Origin: Alitta virens | Lineage: Eukaryota > Annelida > Polychaeta > Phyllodocida > Nereididae | DNA: 64,000 nt | Direction: 5' to 3' | Assembly (NCBI GenBank): GCA_932294295.1 | Contig: OW028573.1 | Location: forward strand, 72,393,829-72,457,828 | Shown here: piece after piece, positions 35,072-46,900 of the stretch | How the letters are laid out: every line of letters begins with the position of its first letter | Position numbering within the stretch: the stretch's first letter is position 1 | Notes under the pieces: model-generated | Seen by the model: only the letters and a program-made list of their open reading frames with translations | Told to the model about the DNA's origin: nothing | The model's database searches: none | Position numbers and translations under genes: made by a program

Positions 35072-38000
35072 TTAGTGAAGATCAACAAACTTAACTACTG
35101 CCTCAGGAAGTTGGTCATGATAAGACAACTCTGCTTCTCTTACTTTAATGGCTGCAAGATGCTCCAAGGATGGAAACTGCTCATATTTTCCCATAATTTT
35201 GGTGAGACTTTCCAAAACATATTCATGCAATAATGGGTCCCCAAGAATGTCAAAAACTGATTTTCTTTTATTGTTTCTTGCACGTAAATATGCTCCATTT
35301 TGAAGCAAAAGGTCTGCGATGTTCTCTGTGGTTTGCGCACAAAGACCTGCACCTCTCCCACCCACGTAATCTTGACTATACCATTTAATATCATTTGGTA
35401 AGGAAGTCACAGTAGTATGAAGCAAAGTATTTCCTTCACTGTCGGTCATATTGACATCAATTCCTGCACTGACAAACATTTTCATCAATTGAAACTGGTA
35501 CTGCAAACAGTTTGGTGTCAATGCAACAGTAAACATGAATGTTTTGTAATTGTTAGATAACAAAATATGTGGTAGAGGAGATTTATATCCTACGCTTGGA
35601 GCAACTACCTCAGGAAATTTCTGCCACAGTTCCTTGAAAATCACCTCGGCAAGTTCTCGACAGTTTCTTTGCACATAATCTGCATGGTCATTGATTTCAA
35701 ACAATTTCAATATAATTGCTCCAATTGCCACCAAAGTTGTCTCCAGCTGACTTATCAATTCCTTGACAGCACCAGGTTTTGTTTCAGACATCAAAGTATC
35801 CTGCATTTTGATGCAGCTCTCAAATGCAACATTAACAGTTGCAGTTAGTGTGTCATTGTCTATTGCAAAAGCCGGATGTAGTAACCTGTTTAATATGCTG
35901 TCGTGCATCACGAATACATCTGCGAAGTAAAGGTAATCGTCATTCTCCTTGAAAAGATTCAAATGATGTTTCAGTACAGCATTGAACCGGTTGCTTTGAG
36001 TTTGCAGTATACCTGGAACGGAAATTGTATAACCATATTAAATATTGTCCTGATTTTCACCATAGTTGTTTTGGCATAATTTGGGTGACATTTATAGACT
36101 AAATTTGATTATAAATACTTTTAGTATGCAAAGAATATTACTGTACATTTATTAGTTTTATTTCCCCAAAAAAGGTAATCAGTTAATAATCTTCATTAAT
36201 TTTCCAAATATGCCTCACTGACAGACAACTGAGATAAGTCAGGCAAAATGAGTTTGAATTACAACATAGCCATACTTGGCTTTGTATACCAAATCTGATT
36301 TTGTTTATGAAATAGATGCTTTATATAAATATGAGATCATGCACAATTAAGAAATGGAAAAGTAGCTTTTTTACCTTGCAATGCATCTTCTTTCATAAAG
36401 TTGACATACTTTCCCTTCCATATTCTTTCTCTTGCTAATATTGCTTGCAACCTAAGCTGTCGATGGTCATCTTCATACAGTCGCAGTTCCTTCAGTGTCT
36501 CCCATTCTTTCATGGATCCATAACATTCCAATGGTTCTTGCACTGTCTTAGGAATATTATGCCGTCTTCTCATTTCGGTGGCTTTTGCCAAGTGTTCAAA
36601 TGGATTATGGGTAATTAATGCAACCGTTTCATATGCATCAATAATGTCTTGATTCGGTAACTTGCATCTTTCGATTATGGTCTGTAGTATTTCGTAATCA
36701 AAGTGGGCAGCAATATCTAATGCACTTAGTCCTTTGTTATCTCTTAAAGTTATGTCAGCCGCCTTTTCAAGCAAAATTTTAACAAGGTATCTGTTGTTGT
36801 GTTCACATGCATAATGCATAGGAGTCTTGCCAGCGACATCCTGTGAGTTGACATTAGCACCATTTTCTATTAAAGTCCGCATGACTTGCAGGGTGCCCTC
36901 TTCACTGCTTGAATGGAGTTTGAGGACTCTGTTACTGCCATCATAGTTCATACTAGCGGCATGTAAAGCAGACTGGCCTATCGCACTGGTCTGGTTGACT
37001 GGCGCTCCTGCAAACAGTAACTCTTCTACAACTGATACAGAGACTCTTCTTGCTGTGATAAACAAAGGGAAAATGCCATCACAAGCTCCATAGCCTCCCA
37101 GCAGTCTTTGGACAGTGTGTATGATAGGTGGGCCTGGCAGATGGATCCGCATCGGTCCACTTGTTATGCAACCAGTTGCACTGATGTCAGCTCCATTTTT
37201 TAACAATAATCGAACGAGTGGTAAGGAACCTAAAAATGTAACATACACATAATTATATATACACAGCTGTATATTTTAAACACATCTCCAAGTCAACGTG
37301 TGAGATCTTGCGAAAATATACTATCACGTCAGTACCGTGGGCCATAAGTACAATTTTGACGCAACAAGGTTTCTAGATGCCACTGGGAAATTTCGATGCT
37401 GCAAGGTAATTTTAGTGATGTCGCAGCGATGTCGGTGCTTATTCTGCGCTGCTTGTGTGCTACAATTTAGATGATACTGCGCTAAAATTTCAACATCCCT
37501 TCGCTACAATATTGATGCTAGGGTCAGGTTGGGTAATTCCGTCCAGGAGGCTAATCCCTTACACTTGCCGGTTCAGCAGTCTGGGAGCTCTGTTATCTTG
37601 TTTTTCTTATTATAAATACTAAAATGTTTTTGCATCATTTAAGGACTTCTGTTCACCATATTGCTTGGAAGAAATGCATTAGAATTCCATTTTTTTTGCC
37701 ATGAAAACAACAAATTAACATGGTGCTAGAGTAGCCTGTTGCCAGTGGAGTATACTCCCATGCAGCTTTGACTTGTCAGGGTGCCAGTGGAGGTGCTCTT
37801 TATATTTTCTAAATTATTGATGTATTCATGAATTATTATGCATTTTCCTCCACAGAGTCACTTCAATAGCCAAAAATATTTTCAGAAATCCAAAAATATT
37901 ATATTAAAGCAATCTCACAGCTATGAAGCAAACTGTCAAGTTTTGAGAAAACCCCTTCTCTCAAGCAAGACAAGTACTGCCATTTATAATGCAGCTGAAG

Positions 38001-38880
38001 CATCTGCAGGGATCTTTTAGGTTGACGGATTTACCCTCCACATGAACAGACTGGACTCCTTATACTTTAAAATGAATTTATTGATTTTTTCAAAAAATAA
38101 CCATGCAAAAAATTAATATTTTCATAAAATAGCTTTATATGCAATCTTTCTGCAGCTGAAAAGTTCTGACTTTAAGCTTGGTTATGCTCCCTCTTGTGAC
38201 GTCATTCTACCAAAAGCAGTAACTGCCTTGACTTTAGACTTCGCAGCGTCTTCACAGCAGAGCTGTTCAGACTTCGCGTCAGAGCTGTTTAGACTTCGCA
38301 GCACTAAAATCACTCAGCGGCATCTAGAATTCGAAATTTTTCACTGGCATCAAGAATTCCGGTTGCGTCGAAATTGTACTTATGGGCCACGGTATACGTC
38401 AGCGATGTCTCATCTTATGCACAACACTAGTAAGAGCGATGGGAGATAGTTTACCTATTACTGATATAGATTTGGTAGAATTTTCTAGTGTACCTGTATC
38501 CTAGGCTTATGATATCTATGTGTATTTAGTATAATTTACACGTCTCTAAAACTTAAGTCTTAAGATGGGGATATGTACATACATTTGTGAAACATTTAAT
38601 ACCGAAAAAATATTACCCAAAGTATTAAACTAGTCATGAAGTGCTATTACAACAGTAGACTTTACAACTTCTACATTTTACCTGAAAATGAATCCCCATT
38701 CATTCCTGAGTGACATGCTGATATCAAAGGAGTAATGAACCCAGCTTTTGATTCATACTTCGTATTGACTAGTTCTGGATGTCTTTTGATGAGTGCCTCA
38801 ACTGTCCTGGGATTGTGACTTATGATTGACTCCAATAGATGCTTAATTGAACCACCAGTGTCTCCCTGCGTTGCCATCAT
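35072..38880 (-). CDS. FEM-1-like ankyrin-repeat protein, 664 aa, three exons
   Basis: Exons 38880-38682, 37229-36375 and 36012-35072 join in phase 1 twice and give 664 codons plus stop. The N-terminal half holds ankyrin repeats (LVRLLLKNGADISATG, TLIENGANVNSQD, GKTPMHYACEHNNRYLVKIL, NKGLSALDIAAHFDYEILQ). A middle helical part contains LRLQAILARERIWKGKYVNF, which corresponds to the ALLIRERI segment of FEM1 proteins. A C-terminal ankyrin pair follows (AGIDVNMTDSEGNTLLH, LLLQNGAYLRARN). The last 32 residues, SLEHLAAIKVREAELSYHDQ then LPEAVVKFVDLH, match the FEM1B tail. FEM1 proteins are substrate receptors of CUL2 E3 ligases that read C-terminal degrons. Usual length is about 620-670. Sequence is quite diverged, so which FEM1 type it is remains open. 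Confidence 0.88.
37333..38395. mobile_element. Long-TIR element in the FEM1-like first intron
   Basis: The left end TACCGTGGGCCATAAGTACA and the reverse complement of the right end (TACCGTGGCCCATAAGTACA) are nearly identical. The pairing continues for about 75 bp (AATTTTGACGCAAC versus AATTTCGACGCAAC, GATGCCACTGGGAAATTTCGA versus GATGCCAGTGAAAAATTTCGA). The flanks carry ACGTCAG directly repeated at 37326-37332 and 38396-38402, a plausible target duplication. The interior has no transposase. Near 38240-38300 there are direct repeats of CAGAGCTGTT[CT]AGACTTCGC. It is a non-autonomous DNA transposon or foldback element. Confidence 0.75.
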
Positions 38881-38882
38881 AC

Positions 38883-40381
38883 ACAACTGGTCACTTGGGT
38901 TCTCAGAAGTTATCTGGTGACCCAGTTTTCACGAATGACCTAGTTTGCTACTTCCCAGCTCAACCGCTAGGGCAGCAGCAGACTGTTAGCTGGGCCGCTG
39001 CGACTAGCTGACGCAGTACTTAGCGTTTACGCTTAGGCAGGTCCCAGCCAACAGCAGACTGCAGAAGATATATCACTGGAACCGCACTCGTGCGGAGGAA
39101 GGGACCAACTTACAGAAGATACAGACAGACAATCATAATGCCAAAACATATATTTTTCCAATTTATGCTGCGCGACAGCAAACCCTATATATATATATTA
39201 ATGCTACTAAGAAAGGTTGTTCAAGCATCATTGAATCAAGCTGTACATTAATTTTATGAATTTATAACATGACTAGCCTGCAATGTCAAAGGCCACTTTT
39301 TGTAGTGCATTAGCGTGATTAAGGATTATTCACTGGGAGACCAACTGCATGAGCTCTTTCGTCTGTCCTGGGTCTCTGGGTCTCTGTATCAGATATGGAT
39401 TATTGTGCCAAATATTTTATAATACAAAGATAAAAATGATTGTAAATTAACGCATGACACTCCTATCCATACTATCCCAGAATATAGCTGTTCCACAGAT
39501 TTTCCTAACAACTCCATTACACACCATAGTTCTAAAATACCGATTGTTGCATGGTCTGTGACGTGTCGATGTCCTCATTTATTCAAGCAACAAAATGACA
39601 AGTTCAGGCAGGGATGGGTTGAGTTGCTAGTTGGGCTTTTGAATAATATAGTTAAGTTTTTTGAAGCCTCAAACATAAGTTATATGGGGAATTAATTAAA
39701 ACGAAAGTAATTCAGTTCCATAATTCTCTCCCCCTCATTTACCCAACCTAGCTAGCTCCTACAATAGATGATAGAACTTTAACCATGGATAACCCAATCT
39801 GGTTTATCCGAGCCAATAAAATCATAACAGTACATGCAGCCTTCACACTTAGCCCTTAACCCCATGACAGTGTGGTGCCAATGAACCACCTCTCACCACG
39901 TGGCGCAGCTATTCGGCACGTGAACTGCCCTCTGTTGGTGGGATCTAAAAAGAAGTTTACCCTGATGCATTGTGGGATGAGTATGGCGGCTCTTTTTGAA
40001 GTTCTGATGTTTCGATCGATATTTTCGCCGTGAACAATCCCTGCAGATTATTCTCAGGCTGGAGAGTGGTCGAGGGAATTTTAGTGTCAGCCTTGGCTTA
40101 GGAAAAACTGATAACTGTCAGTGTGGGAATACCTGGACTGGCACAAACCGTCTGAAAGTACGGTGTTGATCTCGGACTGTCACATTTGTTGTCATTCTGG
40201 GACTGACCCAGTTTGACAGGATTAGAGCAGACGCAAACTTCTATGACCAGCCAGCGCAGTCTTTGATTACTGCGGTGATGACCTGTCCAAACATGTAGTC
40301 TTCTGGATCGGATCAGTTCTGTTTGCTGTGTCAATTGAATCACACTGATTTCGTGCAGAGATCGAGACAGAGAATTTGTAG
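38883..40381. promoter_or_regulatory. Divergent promoter region between FEM1-like and CEP152, with a CEP152 5' UTR exon
   Basis: The FEM1-like ATG at 38880 (minus) and CEP152 (plus) are head to head. A plausible non-coding first exon of CEP152 ends at 40381 with donor GTAAAC; the matching acceptor TTCTTGTAG is at 40911-40919 before the coding exon. Locally CpG-richer blocks lie at 38930-39070 and 39950-40360. No TATA box is convincing, and the middle part (39180-39800) is AT-rich with a short TA repeat at 39188. Confidence 0.45.
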
Positions 40382-40956
40382 GTAAACACGATTTTCAATT
40401 ATCCACAAAATCACATAATGTCACAATGCAATATTTTCCTTTTGAGTAGTGGAATTTATTTGTTGAGGATAGTAAACGGTGAAAATTGTGTATGTCAAAA
40501 TTGCGCGTAAATCTGTTTTTGAGTACATATACCTTACTAGGCTTTATTTATATTTGTTAAACTTGATTGAAGTCTTCAATGAATATTGACAATTATTGTC
40601 TAAGGAATGGTTCAAAATTAGCAAGACCAAGTGTACAACAATTAAGTGTGGGTTACACTCTTTAAGGTATGAAGGTATTTTGATATGGGAGAAATTACTC
40701 ACTCTTGGTCAAGACTGACCAGAGGCAACAAGTCTTGAGGTTTTTAGCAAATGATTAAAAAATGGAAACCAAATGTCATATAATTATTGATTGTTAATGT
40801 TATATAAATTTTGTTATGTTTTATTTAGTCAATGAAAAGCACTTTATCGCTTTCTTTTTTGTATTTTAATCCGACTTTAAATTAAGTTTTTTATTTTTTA
40901 TTATACTTTATTCTTGTAGGGTCCAATGACAAAATTGTAACCTGAGACAGTGAGAA

Positions 40957-43900
40957 ATGAAACCCTCTGCATATGTACCTGATGCAGCTGGGGTGAGCAT
41001 CTCCTTTGATCCCCAAGCTCTTCAAGAGCAGGAGGAGGCTGAATTGGCCAGGGAGGAGCAGCAACGTCAGCACGAGGTGAATTTGCAATTCTTATGATAA
41101 TATTGATTTTGCTCAGTTTCTGACTTTGTGTGCTGTCCTAGGGCCTTCATTTATTAGTTACTTATATTGTATTATTTTGTATACATATCATAATCTGTAA
41201 AAATTCAATCAATCAATCTACTTTGTAAATTAAACCAAACCTCAGTGTATAAGGCCTTATAAGTAATGACTTGTTAGACCTTGGATGAACTGGAGAAGGA
41301 TTGGACACTTCGATAATTCAAAGGTTCACACTGCGTTTCGCTACCATCCTAATGACCAATTGATGAACCTGTAATATGAGTCAGGTTTTACAACTCCTCC
41401 TCACTGATTCCACTGGGAAACAATAGAAAGGGGTTCTCAATATGTATTCATATCGACCAAAATGCATATATTTCCTCTGCACACAGTATAAACTTGACAT
41501 TTTTACATTGTTTTTCAGACTTTTAAATTTTATGTCTGTAGGAATCTAAATGTCGGGAAATATATAAATAGTAAATCACCACATCATGTAGCCATATTTA
41601 CATCTATATGTTAGATATGATAACAAAAGCAAACTTTTCATGGAAAAACGTTATCATGAGTGACTCTGTGACATGAGCAGGACGTAGGACATTAATTGTT
41701 GCAGTCTGTATTAATCATAACAGAAAAAAGGTAATATTATCAAAAATGTCATGACACATGTGTTCACATCTACTGAAAATTAGGCATCTTTGAAGGTCTG
41801 TATCTCCGTTCGACAACTTATGACACATATGACATAACAATCATCATAAAGACAAGGTTTTCAGCTTTCCAATGAATATGGTCTGATCTATGGATCTTTA
41901 CGGCTGCTTGAACTATCACATGATTGAGATAACATGTTTCACAAAATTTTAGTTCCAATCTGACTAATTTAAGTCAATAACTTTCTTAATATTAGGGCTA
42001 GAAATTTGGTGAAAACCCTTTTAGAATCCTGGTATCATGCAGAGTTAACTGGGAGTGATGCAAAGGCTGTTCAACAAGAAACAAAAACTTTGACTTTGGA
42101 ATTTTGCGTCTTAATTAATGCTGATGCAGATGCATCACTGATGAGGGGTGTGCTCACTGAAGCGCAGTGTGTACATCAAAGGTACAAGATATTTAAGCCA
42201 GCAGCAGGGGTCCCTGGGCCAGTTCTGGGCGAATTTGACTCTTTCTAATTCCCCTCATAATGGATATTGTTTTATTACTTTCGAAGTGTGCAATCCTTCT
42301 CTAGTTAATCCAAGGTTAGACTAATCTTGGAGGAATTAGAGACAAATGAGTGTGTGGGAAGTTTGTGCTCATTCATTGAATCAAGTTCAGAATCCCTTAA
42401 GGGTAACATACAATGCTAAATGAATCAATAATCTTGCAGTTACAAGCTCTCTTAAGACAAGCTCTGGATGATGGCCTCACAGATGATGAGGATGAAGATG
42501 ATGAAGAGGGGGAGGTTTCTCAGGCGACATTTGATCCTGATATTTCTTCAGAGATTTCCTCAGTCAGTGATCAACCCCCGTAAGTTCCCTTTACTTCTTT
42601 GCTAGTAAAGGATTCAAGTAAATTAATTACAGCTCTTTGAAGTAAAATCTTGCTGTCTACCATGGTTTATTGATAATATTGTACCAGCCTTAACCCATTA
42701 ATTTTTTTTTTTTTTTAATGTTGAACTGTTTCTAATTCAGTTATTGCAAATTTATGAAGAATTTACTAGCAACATTCCTGTCTGATCTTAGGTCTCAAGC
42801 TACAGCATTATGCTTGGTCTTCTTAGATCCCTTTTAATACTCTTATTATGCAACTTTATGTTAGTAGATTGTCATCTTAATTGGTGAATTATGTTAAGCC
42901 TCTTTAATGGGAACAATTGCCTATTGTTCATTAAGGTATTTGTTGCTATTCTTGTGTTAACCTGTTTAGACAGGTTAATTAGGTAAGGGGATGATGTACA
43001 ATGACACTGTTAAATTTTTTAGTCTTTTCAAATTGATCTGGTAGTATTAATTGGTCACACTTTAGAATTATATGATTTGTTCACCAATGTCCATGCCTTT
43101 TGCTAGGAAAAGGTCAATATGGCTTGCAAAGCAGAGTCTGACTTGGATCATTGATTGTACTGATTGATGGGGTTTTAATGAATTGCAATTAAGCCTAATT
43201 AGGCACCAGCAAACCCATGCATCAAAGACAATAGCCTAGCAGTTATGTAACAGCTTACATTGTTGACCAGCTGTCAATTATTTGCTTAAGTAAAAGCCAT
43301 AACAGTGCTTTGGAAGTTTTAATGAGTTATGACCAATTGATAAGAATCATAAGATCAATATTCAGGAAAAGTGAATCGGAAAACTTGCATGACATTAACA
43401 CGAGACCAATGAAATATAAATAATGGGGTAGGAAGGGAAAAACACTAATTACTTGATCAAGCTACCACTTGTGTATATATATTTTTTTAATTTAAATAAT
43501 TATGACATATAATATTTGCAGACATATGCTGTGGCCGAATCAAGGAGGAGCAGTATTTGAAGATTTCAGACCTGGTCTCCATGAAGCAGAACCAGTTCAT
43601 GTTAACCACTCTCCCTACATGTCAGAGAGGTACACCCAGGACATGCAACGATATCAAGCAGTATCCGGATCAATGGATGATGCAAAAACTACTAAAGGTG
43701 ACCATACATCTGGTTTGCCTAATACAGGTGCACGTGGTCCTCATGAGTTTGCTAAATCTCATTATGGCAGTACATCTGTACCTGGGATTAGCAGTATTGA
43801 CCAAATGAACCATTACCCAATTAATGCCGATCCTCTTACTCATCACTTTGAAAATGCTGTCACGAACAATGCAGGAGATTATGCCAATTACCCCATCATG

Positions 43901-46900
43901 ACAGCTCCCAGCAGCAACCAGCATCCCATCTCTGAGGATAACTTAGATGAGTACAGAGTGAGATACAGAGGACCAAAGCAGTCAACATCTCCTCCATCGG
44001 CGAATGTTGACGATGCAAATGCTGACACCCGTCATCAACATGCTGGTCATCAACATACTGTTGAATCAAGAACTTTACAAGATGATTTCATTAGTGCTGG
44101 TAATTATACAATTTTATTATTGGATTACTTTCTTTTCTGAGGTACCCATTATCAAGAAAGTTGAAAATGAGTAAATTTCATAGTGCTCTAAAGTTCGGCT
44201 GTGAAACTTATATTGAATTAGTACTGAAGTTGTATTTTATAACTACATAAGTTTATATTAAAGATCTTCATTTTAAATTTGACTTAAAAATATGAGATGT
44301 ATGAAACAATTTTGATCTTAATAGGTGGTGTAACAGAGAATAGTCGGCTTGGTCAATTACAAATTTTGTACAATGCTCGTGGGAGGAAAATTGAAGAATT
44401 GGATAATCAATTGAAACAGTTGCAAGATGACAGCGGCAGAGAAATCAGAATACTGAAGCACAAAATGGCATTGATGCAGGGTGAGTGGATATTATATATG
44501 GTGTTACTGAATGTAGCATTGTACTCAATTTTATGAGACCATCATTTGTACTTGGTTAAATTAGTATCTTCGTTAACTATGAAATTGCAGACGAGAAAAC
44601 AGGAGTGGAAGGGAGTCTCCAACAGTGTCAGAACATGTTGAGCGACAACCAGGAGCATGAAAATAAGTTGCAAGGGCAAATGAAAGCCCTAGAAGCTACA
44701 GTACAGTCTTTACAAGATGCTAAAATTGAGGTGATTGTTTTAAAGTTTACATTGTGTAGGGTTAATTCCCTAGATGTCTATTATGGTGACTTTGAGTCTG
44801 ACTTTATTGTTTGGTATATGTGGTGTTATAATTGCAATGTAATTGGATTGTAACTTGAGCTACATGGCTGTAATGTGAGTGGGCTTTATTATGTCTGGCT
44901 AAAGTTAGCTGATCAGGCTGATACAGTTTCACACCTCAGTGATTTAGTCAATAACTTTGACTTGGATCAATATGTTTAAGTGTGATCAAATATCAGTAAC
45001 TCTGGGGTGCTGCCAATAATGTAAGCACTATACAAAATGAGACTTATTATTTAAGAAGGCTTGACTAACTTTAGATATACCTCTTATAACTTTTTCAGCT
45101 TGTCAAAAAACTACAAACAGCAGAATCTTCAGTAGAATCCTTAAACTCCCAACTCATAGAATTGGGGAGCAGTGATAGTTTAGCAAGAGCAAGACAGCAT
45201 CACGAATCTGCTGTTGGAGGGCTGCAGAAAAAGTATGATGTGGAAATAATGAGCTTGAAAGAAAAAATGGACCAGCAATCACAGGAAAATTTTGAAAAGG
45301 TCGGTGTTAGGTGCCAATTAATGCAGAGAATTAAATGATGTAATTTTAGTAGCATCAGGTGCAATCAACGTTCTCTCACTTCCATGGTGGCCACCAGGCA
45401 GCAGGGCCCGAGCCTCTTTTGGTGGTCTCCAACACCAGTTTTTTTTCTTTGTTTTTGTGTGAACAATTCTGATTCTAAACGCTGGTGCATAAAGTGTGCA
45501 AATATTGAGATGATTGAAAATTTGGTTAATGTTGCGTGCCATGGTATTATGTGATGCCATGTTGAATTGATATTGGCATCTCAATTTTCAACATGTACAT
45601 AATTTCTTTTTTATGGGTATTTTTCAGAGCAATGAAGTTTCCCACTTAAGAAAACAGATTGAGCAAATGAGCAAGTCTGCAGAGGATGCCCAAATTAGCA
45701 AAGCAGACACAATTAACCGATTGTCACGTAGCCTGGAGGAGAGTCAGCGACAGTGTCAGCAATTGCTTGAATCAAGTATGGGATTTTGAGTCATATGTTA
45801 TTAGCACCAAATATATTTATATTTATGACATAAAATGGTGTGTGTTAAAACTAAGAGGTTGTGATATCATTATCATACAGACAGTGGACAAGAGACCAGT
45901 CGATTGAAAATTCAACTTCACGAGTCAGTTGCTGCTAAATCCATATCAGAAGACCTTAACAATGCTCTGCAGGTTGGTATTATTTTAGTCCTATGATTTT
46001 TCTTAAATTCAATTTGTGTAGCATGTAATTTCCTAATCAAGAGGTGCCTATCTACTTTCAGGATGAAATAAAGGATTTAAAAGAACAACTGACCATCTAT
46101 GAATCAGCATCAACATTTGGTATCTTGCCAAGTGGATTGACAAGCACCCCAGCGACAACTCAGCATTATTCTGCGGAGGATTCTTTTGCTCAACTTGGAT
46201 TGCGAAAAGCTCGAACACCTGTAGATTTCAACACTCCAGATTCAATGGGGTAATCAAGCGTTTGTATTTTTAACATATTTAGGTATTTATTTTATGATCT
46301 TATGTATATAATATATAATAATTGATTCTTAACACAGGGATGCTGATAAGTTGTCAAAGGAAGAGAGTGTTGCAAGTTTGAAACATGAGCTGGAAAGGTG
46401 CGTAAACATGTACCGCAACAAGCGTCACCAGGTTGGACTGCTTCAAGAAGAACTTAGGGTTGTGAGGAACACAAACCAACAGAAAATATCAGAACTGCAA
46501 GATCTCCAACAACAGTATGCCACTGCTAAAGTATGTTTTTTGTTAAACTTGTTAAACCAGAAGCCATGTATTTAAATTCCTGATATAAGACTGCATGCAG
46601 AACAACTGAATTACTGTTTCTGTCATTGTATGAAAGGTAATCTTTATTTTTGCTGCAGGATCAGCTAAAAGACTATGTAGAAATTAAGAAGACAATGGAG
46701 ACAGGTGGAAGCAGCTACAAAGAAACCAAACTGCAACGACAAGTAGATAACCTACTTTCCGAGAGGGAGGATCTCCTAAGTCAAATTAAGGTAATAATAA
46801 AGCGAATGAGTCCCTAAAAGTACCTTGAATATGACTTACAAATGTGCTTTTTCATTGAATGGAGCCAGTTGGCCTAGTGATTAAGACTGGTTAGCTCAGG

